This document shows positions 9,579 to 17,486 of a DNA stretch of 49,169 nucleotides, in pieces. The notes under the pieces were generated by a model. It saw only the letters and a program-made list of their open reading frames with translations, had not been told where the DNA came from and did not search any database. Each line of letters begins with the position of its first letter. The first letter of the stretch is position 1. The DNA comes from Haloterrigena sp. H1 (GTDB taxonomy: Archaea; Halobacteriota; Halobacteria; Halobacteriales; Natrialbaceae), in assembly GCF_005938085.1 (NCBI RefSeq), contig NZ_SMZK01000005.1:1-49169 (forward strand), written 5' to 3'. Position numbers and translations under genes: made by a program.

Positions 9579-10976
9579 TCAGTGATTCTCGTGTGACCGG
9601 TCGGCATCCGAAATGCGCGGAGAGGTGTCCGCGAATTGGGCAGGTGCATCCTCGAACGCCCGCTTGCAGGCAGTCGAACAGAAGTAGTACGTCTCACCGT
9701 CGTGTGTGGCGCTCGGGCCGTCGACATCAGTTCGCATCCCACAGACCGGATCGCGGTACTGGCCGGGTGCACCGAGTCCATGGCGATACACGTACAGGAG
9801 GAAGCCGGAAAGCGCGAACGCGACGAGGTTGAGGTGGAAGGTGTAGTTGACCGCGAAGTACGTCTGCTCGGTCGCCGTCTCGCCGCCAGCCAAGTTCGGG
9901 ACGATGCCGAGCGCGTCGAAGAGCAACTCCATGAGGAACCCGGTGAAGGCCATCGTCACGAAGAAGACGCCGAGGATGTAGAGCATGACCGACCAGCCGT
10001 AGTACTTCCGGTAGACGTTCAACACTGGGATGGTGATGAGATCGGCGTAGACGAACGCGATGACGCCGGCAAAGCTGATGCCGCCGCCCCAGAGCGCGAC
10101 GGCGAACGGGACGTTTCCCATGCTCCCGACGAAACTGATGACGGCGATCGTGACGCCCATGATCGCGTTTTCGGCGGTGATTAGGAGCCCATCGCCCTCG
10201 AGGAACAGCGCGTTCCAGACCCACTGCGGGACGAACACGATGACGAACCCCGAGATGAGAAAGCCCGCGACGATGTCCGTCCAGATCATCGACCACTCCT
10301 TGCGGTACTGGTTCCCGAGTTGGTACCAACCACCCCACGAGCGGAGGTCGTCGTACCACGCGCCGCTGCCCGCCGTCTGCTGACGGTAGGTCTCCAGACA
10401 GCCCTCAGAACAGAACTGCAGCGTCTCACCGCCGTCGGTGACGATCGTGTGTTCGTCGGACCCCTCCATGCCACAGGTCGGGTCCACCATGGCGCCGTGA
10501 TCGTGGTCCTGGCGGGTGAGTTCCGTGCGAACGTCGTCGAACAGCGTCTCCGGGAGCGTCAGCCGGACGATAAGCGCCATGACCGCGATGAGGACGAGCC
10601 CACCGAGCAGTTCCGCGACGAGGAACTCCCAGCCCAGCAGGATCAAGATCATCAGGCCGAGTTCGACGATGAGGTTCGTCGAGGCGAACATGAACGCGAG
10701 GAAGTTCACCACGTGTGCGCCCTTCGCGAACAGCCCCTTGCCGATGGCGACCGCACCGAAACTACAGCCGCTACTCGCCGCGCCGAACGCCGTCGCCATC
10801 GCGAGACTCGAGAGGTCGTCGTCCCCGAGCACCCGCGCCATTCGTTCCTTCGAGACGTACACCTGGACGAGACTCGTAATCGTGAGTCCCATGATGATCG
10901 CCCAGGCCGCCGTCCAGAGGAATCCGAGCCCGATCCGGAGCGACTCGAGAACCCCTTCGAGAGGTGGCACCACCAT
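9579..10976 (-). CDS. DUF318 (ArsP/SO_0444-like) permease with two YHS/TRASH-like domains
   Basis: Membrane permease of 465 residues, probably exporting a soft metal. The first half has spans at about 16-40, 85-140 and a conserved ASSGCSFGAVAIGKG (C71). A cytosolic loop follows with a metal-binding YHS-like unit: VDPTCGM (C168), then FCSEGC (C189, C193). The second half has spans at about 232-250, 268-312 and 327-360, with SMGNVPFAVALWGGG. After a last span, a second YHS unit closes the protein: RDPVCGM (C412), YYFCSTAC (C433, C437) and a His-containing tail ending SHENH. Related permeases are described as Cu/Zn or arsenical effluxers. The copper neighbours and the TCGAAAGT motif upstream favour copper here, by inference. 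Fusion with two such domains in one chain is the notable point. Confidence 0.85.
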   Translation of the reverse strand: MVVPPLEGVLESLRIGLGFLWTAAWAIIMGLTITSLVQVYVSKERMARVLGDDDLSSLAMATAFGAASSGCSFGAVAIGKGLFAKGAHVVNFLAFMFASTNLIVELGLMILILLGWEFLVAELLGGLVLIAVMALIVRLTLPETLFDDVRTELTRQDHDHGAMVDPTCGMEGSDEHTIVTDGGETLQFCSEGCLETYRQQTAGSGAWYDDLRSWGGWYQLGNQYRKEWSMIWTDIVAGFLISGFVIVFVPQWVWNALFLEGDGLLITAENAIMGVTIAVISFVGSMGNVPFAVALWGGGISFAGVIAFVYADLITIPVLNVYRKYYGWSVMLYILGVFFVTMAFTGFLMELLFDALGIVPNLAGGETATEQTYFAVNYTFHLNLVAFALSGFLLYVYRHGLGAPGQYRDPVCGMRTDVDGPSATHDGETYYFCSTACKRAFEDAPAQFADTSPRISDADRSHENH

Positions 10977-11376
10977 ACATAGTCTATCGGATGGATCGGC
11001 TATTGCGATTGCCCTTCGAAAATCGGCATCGTTGGCCCCTCAAACGACCGATTCGAAAGTGATCGACCCTGTAGGGTTAGGATAGCAGCGTGAGGACGAT
11101 CGATATCTCGACGCGCCAGTACGGAGGTTTCGAGGCGACCATCGCACACTCGAGACGCCGCTACAGACGGACACGACGCTGCATAGGACCGCGAGCACGT
11201 CGCGTACCCCCTCGAACGTCTGATTGTGACGACGTGCGATTCAATCGCGATAGTTGAATTGATCGGATCTAGAGATCGAAGTTTACTCTCCCACAGGCAT
11301 TGGATTTGAAGGGAGAACTGCATTGACTTGGGAGGCCGTACACCTAATTGGAGACGGGACGCTCCGTCGCCGGTGA
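10977..11376. promoter_or_regulatory. 400-bp spacer with TCGAAAGT motif upstream of permease
   Basis: Divergent spacer between the permease and the SHOCT protein. TCGAAAGT at 11053-11060 (inside GATTCGAAAGTGATCG) and TTCGAAAATCGG at about 11017-11028 resemble the motifs in the regulator/chaperone promoter. No credible gene is seen in the rest; short frames here lack acidic composition. Confidence 0.4.
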
Positions 11377-11757
11377 ATGAACATGGCAACAGACACACGC
11401 GATACACGACTGGTCACAATCGTCCTCATCGTCATCGGCGCTCTCGTCGTGCTGCCGATGGTCTTCATGGGGTTCGGAATGATGGGCTTCGGGCCGATGA
11501 TGGGCGGCATGTGGGGCCACGGAACCTGGGGTGGCGGAACAGTACCCGGCTGGATGCCCCTCGTCGCCGTCCTGATGCAACTGCTGTTCGTCGCCGCCAT
11601 CGTCGGTGGCGGCTATCTCCTCTATCGAGCGGTCACTGGAACGGACGGCGACGGCGACCGCGCGCTCGAGGAGCTTCGCCTCGCGTATGCCCGCGGCGAG
11701 ATGAGCGACGAGGAGTACGAACAGCGCCGAGAAGCGCTCGAGCGCGACTCACGCTGA
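11377..11757 (+). CDS. Small membrane protein with C-terminal SHOCT domain
   Basis: A 126-residue protein. One hydrophobic span (about 12-32) is followed by a Gly/Met-rich stretch (MGFGMMGFGPMMGGMWGHG). A second span (about 60-82) precedes a C-terminal SHOCT motif, ALEELRLAYARGEMSDEEYEQR. SHOCT domains are short helical pairs that are usually attached to membrane proteins. Met/His-rich stretches like this often bind Cu(I), which would fit the adjacent copper cluster, but that is inference. Starts at ATG 11377 or ATG 11383 are both possible. The stop overlaps the end of the convergent zinc-ribbon gene by 9 bp. Confidence 0.8.
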   Translation: MNMATDTRDTRLVTIVLIVIGALVVLPMVFMGFGMMGFGPMMGGMWGHGTWGGGTVPGWMPLVAVLMQLLFVAAIVGGGYLLYRAVTGTDGDGDRALEELRLAYARGEMSDEEYEQRREALERDSR

Positions 11758-12024
11758 GGGAGACTCGCCAGCGTGTGACGTCTCCAGGGCCGTCCCGTCG
11801 CGCGGACAGTACTCGTACGCCGGATCACGTGTCTGAAACCCACAGACGGGACACGTTCGAACCGGTGGTTCCGACGACTTTCGTCCCGACCTACCGAACA
11901 GAAACGGAACGAAGGGAACGAACAGAAAGACCGCGACCGTATCGAACCGCCACCAGAGGACGGCACTCACGAGGAGACTCCCCAGCAGTCCGACCACGGC
12001 GGTCGCGGTTCGCGACCCGAACAT
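11749..12024 (-). CDS. Small membrane protein with C-terminal zinc ribbon
   Basis: A 91-residue protein starting MFGSRTATAVVGLL at ATG 12024. Two adjoining hydrophobic spans (about 7-45) lead to a basic linker. A one-domain zinc ribbon follows, CPVCGFQTRDPAYEYCPRDG, with C-x2-C and a third Cys in CPRDG. Function is unknown. Longer upstream readings are rejected because they are Arg-rich. It converges with the SHOCT-protein gene. Confidence 0.72.
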   Translation of the reverse strand: MFGSRTATAVVGLLGSLLVSAVLWWRFDTVAVFLFVPFVPFLFGRSGRKSSEPPVRTCPVCGFQTRDPAYEYCPRDGTALETSHAGESPSA

Positions 12025-12168
12025 ACGGTGGTCTAGGTGGTCGTCGATGAAAGGCACAGCGGATCGACGCCGCCGACCCACGGCTCGAGCGAGGTCCACG
12101 CCGTCGGCGACGCCGACCGTTTGCCCGGATGAAAAGACAATTCCCCACTGCAATCCAAACGGTGTCAC

Positions 12169-13029
12169 ATGCGAATCGCCGTTCCCAACAAGGGCCGCCT
12201 GCACGAGCCGACGATCGATCTCTTAGAGCGGGCGGGGCTCCATCTCGAGAACGGAGCCGACCGGAAACTCTACGCCGATACGGTCGATCCCGATGTCACT
12301 GTGTTGTTCGCCCGCGCAGCCGATATCCCGGAGTACGTCGCCGACGGCGCGGCCGATCTGGGGATCACCGGCTTCGACCAGGTCTGTGAGGCCCGCGTGG
12401 ACAACGTCGCAGAGTTGCTCGACCTCGAGTTCGGGCGCTGTCGGCTCGTCCTCGCAGCGCCCGAAGACGGAGACATCACGTCCGTCGACGATCTGGCTGG
12501 CAAGATCGTTGCCACCGAGTTCCCGAACATCACCGCCGATTTCTTCGCTGACACCGGCGTCGAACCCGACATTGTCGAGGTCTCGGGCGCGACGGAACTT
12601 ACCCCCCACGTCGAGATGGCCGACGCCATCGTCGACATCACGAGCACCGGTACCACGCTGAAAATGAACCGGCTGGCCATCGTCGACGAAGTCCTCTCGA
12701 GTTCGGTGCGGCTGTTCGGCCGCGACGACGTCCTCGATGAACCGAAAGTCGGGGAGGTCAGGACCGCGCTGTCCTCGGTCAAACACGCCGAGGGCAAGCG
12801 CTACCTGATGATGAACGTGCCACGAGCCGAACTCGACGACGTCCGCGACGTCATCCCAGGTCTTGGCGGCCCGACGGTCATGGACATCGCCGATGAAACG
12901 GACGGCGACGGGAAGGTCGCGGTACACGCCGTCGTCAACGAGACGGACGTCTTCGAGACGATCACGGACGTCAAAGCGGCCGGTGCGAGCGACATTTTGG
13001 TGACCGAGATCGAGCGTCTCGTCGAGTAA
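12169..13029 (+). CDS. hisG: ATP phosphoribosyltransferase (long form)
   Basis: First step of histidine synthesis: joins ATP and PRPP to make phosphoribosyl-ATP. The 286 residues match the long HisG form. The catalytic part begins MRIAVPNKGRLHEPTIDLLERAG and contains the PRPP-binding loop in IVDITSTGTTLKMNRL. The C-terminal ACT-like regulatory domain (about 210-286) includes RYLMMNVPRAELDDV and GGPTVMDI and suggests feedback by histidine, as is known for long forms. Other his genes are not in the window, which is usual for scattered haloarchaeal his genes. Confidence 0.95.
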   Translation: MRIAVPNKGRLHEPTIDLLERAGLHLENGADRKLYADTVDPDVTVLFARAADIPEYVADGAADLGITGFDQVCEARVDNVAELLDLEFGRCRLVLAAPEDGDITSVDDLAGKIVATEFPNITADFFADTGVEPDIVEVSGATELTPHVEMADAIVDITSTGTTLKMNRLAIVDEVLSSSVRLFGRDDVLDEPKVGEVRTALSSVKHAEGKRYLMMNVPRAELDDVRDVIPGLGGPTVMDIADETDGDGKVAVHAVVNETDVFETITDVKAAGASDILVTEIERLVE

Positions 13030-13051
13030 TCACGGGCGAGCGCGGCGCGGA

Positions 13052-13459
13052 TTATTGTACCGACTGCTCGAGCGACTCGGACTCGAGCAGGGATTCGAAC
13101 GCCGAGACGTTTACCGCTGGCCCGACGAGGCTTCGCGCCCGGTCGTAGCGAACGATATCGTGTTCCTCGAGCAGCGGCAGATGCGTCCGACACAGCGAGA
13201 CGTGGATCCGCTGGCGGAGCTGGTGGATCGGCGTCCCGACCGTGGGATCGTATTCGGCGTCGGCAAGTTGGGCGACGAGCCGCTGGACCGAAATCAGCTC
13301 GTCGGCTGCGAGCACGCAGCGAAGCACCCCACGCCGTCGGTCGTTGTCGACGATACGGTCGATCGTCTCGCGTGGGAGCGAACGGCGATCGATCACGCCG
13401 TCGTTACCGAGGTGAAATCGATCCGAAACGGCGAGCGATCGATCAGAGTTGATCGTCAT
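13052..13459 (-). CDS. Winged-helix DNA-binding protein (haloarchaeal DUF7344-like)
   Basis: A 135-residue protein with start MTINSDRSL at ATG 13459. After a variable N-terminus, RETIDRIVDNDRRRGVLRCVLAADELISVQRLVAQLA and IHVSLCRTHLPLLEEHDIVRYD read as a winged helix of the type common in haloarchaeal regulators. The C-terminus is short and acidic. No target is evident. Convergent with hisG; the stop codons are 22 bp apart. Confidence 0.7.
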   Translation of the reverse strand: MTINSDRSLAVSDRFHLGNDGVIDRRSLPRETIDRIVDNDRRRGVLRCVLAADELISVQRLVAQLADAEYDPTVGTPIHQLRQRIHVSLCRTHLPLLEEHDIVRYDRARSLVGPAVNVSAFESLLESESLEQSVQ

Positions 13460-13867
13460 GGGCACGTGAGAGTCAGCGACGAGACACCGGATAAACGGAG
13501 TCGGTCGTTTCACTTACTATGGCCCGATTCAGGCCAGTAAGCCGCTCTGCGGCCGGAATGAACGGTCGATAATCCGGATAAAGTAACGATTATTCGGGTG
13601 ATCGATACGGAAGTGACTGCGAACGATCCTCGAGACAGTTCCGAACGGCGGTACGTCATCACTCTTGAAAAGTAGTAAAAGCGGACGGTCGCGGGTGCGT
13701 GACCGACGGCAGTCGGTCACCGGCGATACGTCGCTGCAACTGTCGGACAACAGTCCGTGGAGACCGTCGTAGCTCGCGTGCGAGCGGCGTGTGAACCGTG
13801 TTGGCCGGCAGTATGAACGGACTGACGCTGGTGGCGTCGCCTCGAGTGAAACCGAACGCGGACGGCG
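13460..13867. other. 408-bp spacer between regulator and tbp
   Basis: Contains the upstream region of the winged-helix gene (AT-rich around 13560-13680) and repeat copy D. No coding frame with acidic composition is seen. Confidence 0.5.
13738..13814 (+). repeat. Palindromic dispersed element, copy D (about 77 bp)
   Basis: Left end AACTGTCGGACAACAGTCCG, right end GTGTTGGCCGGCAGTAT. These are imperfect inverted repeats of the ATACTGYCGGACA type. Inner arms CGTAGCTCGCGTGCGAGC also fold. It belongs with copy E to a subfamily carrying CGGACAACAGTC next to the left end. It sits 53 bp downstream of the tbp stop codon. Confidence 0.65.
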
Positions 13868-14428
13868 TTACTCGAGCAGCCCCAGATCCTCGAGGCGGGA
13901 GACGATCTTGTCGACGGCGTGCTCGGCATCTTTTGGCTTTTTGCCCCCAGTGATCACGAGTTTGCCCGAGCCAAAGAGCAGCGCGACGACTTCGGGTTCG
14001 TCGAGTCGGTAGACGAGGCCGGGGAACTGCTCGGGTTCGTACTCGATGTTCTCTAAGCCGAGCCCGATGGCGATCGCGTTCAGGTTGAGGTTGCGGCCCA
14101 GGTCGGCCGAGGTGACGATGTTCTGGACGACGATCTCTGGGTCTTCGTTGACCTGAATCTGGAGTTCACGAAGCTTGTCGAAGACGATCCGCAGGCTCTC
14201 GTGGACGTCGTCGGTGCTTTTCGCGCCGGTACAGACGATCTTCCCCGACCGGAAGATCAACGCGGCGGATTTGGGATTCTGCGTTCGGTAGACGAGACCG
14301 GGGAACTGCTCGGGGTCGTAATCGGCACCCTCGAGGTCCATCGCGACGCTCTGAAGATCGAGTTCCTGTCCGATACCGGTCGACGCCACCACGTTTTCGA
14401 TGTTGATAGTGTCCTTCGGATCCGTCAT
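13868..14428 (-). CDS. tbp: TATA-box binding protein
   Basis: General transcription factor that binds promoters and recruits TFB and RNA polymerase. The 186 residues form the two direct repeats of the TBP saddle. Repeat 1 is about 7-90 (VASTGIGQELDLQSVA, PEQFPGLVYR, AALIFRSGKIVCTGAKS). Repeat 2 is about 98-180 (VTSADLGRNLNLNAIA, PEQFPGLVYR, ALLFGSGKLVITGGKK). The four DNA-bending Phe positions fall in the FPGLVYR and LIFRSGK/LLFGSGK blocks. No acidic tail is present beyond GLLE. Haloarchaea often have several TBPs; the full conserved repeats suggest a principal copy. Palindromic elements D and C lie on either side. Confidence 0.96.
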   Translation of the reverse strand: MTDPKDTINIENVVASTGIGQELDLQSVAMDLEGADYDPEQFPGLVYRTQNPKSAALIFRSGKIVCTGAKSTDDVHESLRIVFDKLRELQIQVNEDPEIVVQNIVTSADLGRNLNLNAIAIGLGLENIEYEPEQFPGLVYRLDEPEVVALLFGSGKLVITGGKKPKDAEHAVDKIVSRLEDLGLLE

Positions 14429-14455
14429 TAGTCGCTTAAAAAGACGTATTTAAGG

Positions 14456-14463
14456 TTTATAAA
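14456..14463 (-). promoter_or_regulatory. TATA box of tbp
   Basis: TTTATAAA, 28-35 bp before the tbp ATG, in an AT-rich stretch (14437-14465), with purine-rich sequence upstream at the BRE position. It fits a leaderless or near-leaderless transcript. Confidence 0.65.
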
Positions 14464-14576
14464 GGTTGGTGCCGACACCTGATATATCCGGTTCATACAC
14501 CGGTACCGGTCCAGAACGCCCTGATTTTTGGGTGCAGGAGATCAAACGCAGCGACACTCTCCGGAAAGCAGACAGT

Positions 14577-14650
14577 TACTGCCGGACAGACCGACGTGCA
14601 GTCGGCCGCAAATTCGCGACCGGCGCGTATTGACTGCTGTCCAGTAGTAA
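14577..14650 (+). repeat. Palindromic dispersed element, copy C (74 bp)
   Basis: Begins TTACTGCCGGACAGACCGAC and ends ATTGACTGCTGTCCAGTAGTAA. The ends are inverted repeats. It matches copies A and B at both ends but lacks their inner GCGGCCGTC stem. Located between the tbp promoter and the Trm-G10 gene. Confidence 0.75.
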
Positions 14651-14774
14651 ATGGCAAACGAGTGCCATGAGCCGCCGACGAACGGCAACACGGCGGGACG
14701 CAAACCGAAGCCGTAGTGGGGTGTCGTTTACGAAAAGCGGTAGGCTCATAGCCGACCCGAAGTGACCATCGACC

Positions 14775-15887
14775 GTGTATCTGCTCGAGTTAGGTGGCGA
14801 GGACGACGCGTTCGCGGCCCGTGAAGCGGCACACGCCGCGACCGGCGTTGCTCGAATCGCACCAGGACTCGCCGTCGCGAAGACGATCGTTCCCGAGCGC
14901 GTCCGTGGGCTCGCCTATACCCACCGCGCCAGCGAGCTGCTCGGCCGCGGCGACGCCGACATCGCGAGCGCTCGCGCGGTCCTCGAGACCGCACCGATCG
15001 AACGAGAGGGGACGGTCGCGGTGCGGGCGACCGACGTCCACGGCTCGAGCGGCATAAGCACCGAGCGCGCGGAGCGTGAACTGGGACAGATCCTGGTCGA
15101 TCGCGGCTTCACGGTGGATCTCGACGACCCCGACCACTGTCTGCGAGTCGTCTTTGCTGAGGGGACATTCGAGAGCGGAGACGCCAGCATACTCGAACCG
15201 CTCGAGGGCGATGAAGGGACCACAGGCGAGCAGGTCTCGGCCAGTGCGATCGGCTGGCTCGCAGCCGAGAGCGTCCGCGATTTCGGGACGCGCGCCCCGA
15301 CGGACAAACCCTTCTTCCAGCCCGGCAGCATGGATCCGCTGTTGGCTCGCGCCGTCGCGAACATCGCTGGTGCGCAACCAGGACGGACGATTCTGGACCC
15401 GATGTGTGGCACCGGCGGCGTCCTCGTCGAGGCCGGCCTCGTCGGTGCGGACGTGATCGGGACCGACGCGCAGGCGAAGATGGCCGAGGGCGCGCAGACG
15501 AACTTACGGCACTTCCTCGCGCGCGACGACCCCTCACCGACCGGCTGCGACCGCGGAACGTGGCACGTCGGCCGTGGCGATGCGACCAGACTCCCCTTGG
15601 TCGACGACGCGGTCGACGGCGTCGTCTTCGACGCCCCCTACGGCCGCCAGTCGAAGATCGATACCCACCGGCTCGAGGACCTCGTCGCGGGCGCGCTCAG
15701 CGAAGCTCGGCGGGTAGCCTCGCGAACGGTCGTCGTCGCCGATCGCTCGTGGGCGAGCGAGGCCCGGGCGGCCGGCTGGGAGATCGAGTCAGTCTTCGAA
15801 CGCCGCGTGCATCGGTCGCTGACGCGATACGTGATGGTGCTCGAAGATCGTCACAGCGACGGCGACCCCGCCGGGCAGGGTCAGTAG
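14775..15887 (+). CDS. trmG10: tRNA (guanine(10)-N2)-dimethyltransferase (Trm-G10)
   Basis: Methylates G10 of tRNAs using S-adenosylmethionine. The 370 residues have an N-terminal THUMP-type tRNA-binding half (about 1-165) and a Rossmann methyltransferase. SAM-binding DPMCGTGG is at 208-215 and the catalytic DAPYG motif, an N-methyltransferase DPPY variant, at 286-290. The start is GTG 14775 (MYLLELGGEDD), the natural N-terminus of the family; no ATG is available nearby. The 3' end overlaps the convergent thioesterase gene by 7 bp. Confidence 0.92.
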   Translation: MYLLELGGEDDAFAAREAAHAATGVARIAPGLAVAKTIVPERVRGLAYTHRASELLGRGDADIASARAVLETAPIEREGTVAVRATDVHGSSGISTERAERELGQILVDRGFTVDLDDPDHCLRVVFAEGTFESGDASILEPLEGDEGTTGEQVSASAIGWLAAESVRDFGTRAPTDKPFFQPGSMDPLLARAVANIAGAQPGRTILDPMCGTGGVLVEAGLVGADVIGTDAQAKMAEGAQTNLRHFLARDDPSPTGCDRGTWHVGRGDATRLPLVDDAVDGVVFDAPYGRQSKIDTHRLEDLVAGALSEARRVASRTVVVADRSWASEARAAGWEIESVFERRVHRSLTRYVMVLEDRHSDGDPAGQGQ

Positions 15888-16318
15888 TCGGCCTCGATCG
15901 CGCGCTGACGAAGCCGTTCACCTTCCTCCGTGTCGACGGTGAGATCGGGAACCTGAACCGGTGAGCCGTCCTCGTCGATCGCGACGAAGGTAAACGAGGA
16001 TTCGGTCGTCTTTTCGGTCTCGCCGGTTCGTGGATTCTCGCGTTTGGCCCGTAATGCGACGTGGACGCTCGTTTTCCCCGCGTCGTAGACGTAGGCCTCG
16101 ACCAGTGCCGTGTCGCCGATCTGGATCGGGCGTTCGAACGCGAGGCTGTTGACCTGTGCGGTGACGCAAGTCTCGCCGGCGAATCGCATCGCCGCCATGC
16201 CGGCGAGCTCGTCGAGCCACTTCATCAGGTTGCCGCCGTGGAGCGTGCCGTTGCTGTTCGCATGGTTTGGCTGCACGCGAAAGCGATTCTCGATGTGCGT
16301 CTCACGAACCGTTGGCAT
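15881..16318 (-). CDS. Acyl-CoA thioesterase, hotdog fold
   Basis: A 145-residue protein. HANSNGTLHGGNLMKWLDELAGMAAMRF is the YbgC/acyl-CoA hydrolase-type catalytic segment (N-x-x-G-x-x-HGG with Asp in the helix). It is followed by VTAQVNSLAFERPIQIGDTA and a beta strand ESSFTFVAIDEDG. It hydrolyses acyl-CoA esters; chain-length preference cannot be told. ATG 16318 is the only sensible start. Repeat E lies just upstream, at its promoter side. Confidence 0.88.
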   Translation of the reverse strand: MPTVRETHIENRFRVQPNHANSNGTLHGGNLMKWLDELAGMAAMRFAGETCVTAQVNSLAFERPIQIGDTALVEAYVYDAGKTSVHVALRAKRENPRTGETEKTTESSFTFVAIDEDGSPVQVPDLTVDTEEGERLRQRAIEADY

Positions 16319-16359
16319 ACAGCGTGTTCACCCACAGCGCGGAGAAAGGTGCTTCGATC

Positions 16360-16422
16360 ATACTGTCGGACAACAGTCAGTGAACACGCGATCGCCGTGT
16401 GAATCGTGTCGTCCGGCAGTAT
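16360..16422 (+). repeat. Palindromic dispersed element, copy E (63 bp)
   Basis: Begins ATACTGTCGGACAACAGTC and ends GTCGTCCGGCAGTAT; nearly the whole element is an inverted repeat, centred on GCGATCGC. It lies between the thioesterase start and the RFC stop codon. With copy D it forms the CGGACAACAGTC subfamily. Confidence 0.8.
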
Positions 16423-16439
16423 CACGAAGCGAGAGTCGG

Positions 16440-17447
16440 CTATTCAGCGTTGCGACCCAGTTCGGCCAGCAAGTGTGAGACGTGGACGCGGTCGCTGGTC
16501 CCCTCGTGCATCTCGAACTCGACGTCGGCAGCGAGCCAGTGGACCCGCGCCAGTTGTGCCCCCTGATAGCGCGTACGGGCCACCTCGAGGATCGACTCGA
16601 CGACCTCGGTCCCGTCGAGGCCCTCGTCGACGAGCAGGTCGTCGAGCGTCGACCGGGCGTCGGTGAACGCGCCGGCCTCGGCGTCGTCGAGCATCGACTC
16701 GATCTCGTCTTCGAGGCCGACATCGCCGAGCGTCTCGTAGGCCGCGCTCATCGTGAGCTCGCCTTCGTCCTCGACGGTCGTCTGGGCCGCCAGGATCGCC
16801 TGCCGGAGGTTGCCATCGGCGTAGCCCGCGACGAACTCGAGGCCGTCGGCGTCGTAGTCGACGCCCTCGCGCTCGACGATGCGCTCGAGGACGGTCACGA
16901 TCTCCCCACTGGTCGGCGACGGGAAGGAGACGGGGAAACACCGCGAGCGGATCGGGGGGATGAGCTTGGTGGGCTGGCGGGTCGCGACGATGAACTGGGT
17001 CGTCCGGTGGTGTTGTTCCATGATCCGGCGCAACGCCTGCTGGAAGTCCTCGCGGACGTTCTCGGCGTTGTCGAGCAAGATCGTAGTGTAGCCGCCCGAG
17101 ACGGGGGCGTAGCTCGCGGATTCTTTGAGGACGTGGTTGATCATGTCCCGTTTGGACATCGACGAGCGGCCGACGAGGAAGTGCTCGAACCGGGGGTCGT
17201 TCTTGATCTCGGTTTTGGTCCGCCCGAAGAAGTCGGCGACGTTGATCTCGACGAAATCGTTGTCCGGATCGGCGTGGGCCTCGCGGGCCAGTGCGCGCGC
17301 TGCGGCCGTCTTCCCGCTCCCGGGTGGCCCCTGCAGGAGGAGGTTGATCGGCTCTGCGACGGCCCGTTCGAGGTACTCACGAGCGTCGTCCTGTGGCAAC
17401 TCGGCCAGCTCCGGGGCGTGGGTTTCGGTCCACAGCGGCGCGTCCAT
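16440..17447 (-). CDS. Replication factor C small-subunit paralogue with altered Walker B/sensor 1
   Basis: Clamp-loader AAA+ protein of 335 residues. Walker A is intact (GPPGSGKT, 40-47) and the clamp-loader SRC motif is present (168-170 in IRSRC). The Walker B position reads LLDNAE (124-129) where active small subunits have DEAD/DEAE. The sensor-1 region reads VATRQPT instead of the usual Asn-containing segment. It binds ATP but may hydrolyse it poorly or not at all, by analogy with other degenerate clamp-loader subunits. Haloarchaea encode more than one small subunit, and this resembles the divergent one (rfcC/rfcS2 type). Naming the exact subunit would need comparison with the other rfc genes, which are not in the window. 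Confidence 0.85.
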   Translation of the reverse strand: MDAPLWTETHAPELAELPQDDAREYLERAVAEPINLLLQGPPGSGKTAAARALAREAHADPDNDFVEINVADFFGRTKTEIKNDPRFEHFLVGRSSMSKRDMINHVLKESASYAPVSGGYTTILLDNAENVREDFQQALRRIMEQHHRTTQFIVATRQPTKLIPPIRSRCFPVSFPSPTSGEIVTVLERIVEREGVDYDADGLEFVAGYADGNLRQAILAAQTTVEDEGELTMSAAYETLGDVGLEDEIESMLDDAEAGAFTDARSTLDDLLVDEGLDGTEVVESILEVARTRYQGAQLARVHWLAADVEFEMHEGTSDRVHVSHLLAELGRNAE

Positions 17448-17486
17448 CGCCAGCGGCTAGGATCGGGGCGGGTAAGAATCGGTCGG

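Noticed and set aside
9568..10982. Long antisense frames over the permease
   Set aside because: Basic, repetitive His/Arg/Asp sequence with no family features, opposite a strong membrane protein.
11000..11600. Minus-strand frames opposite the SHOCT gene and its spacer
   Set aside because: Cys/Arg/Ser-rich, not acidic, and antisense to a well-supported gene.
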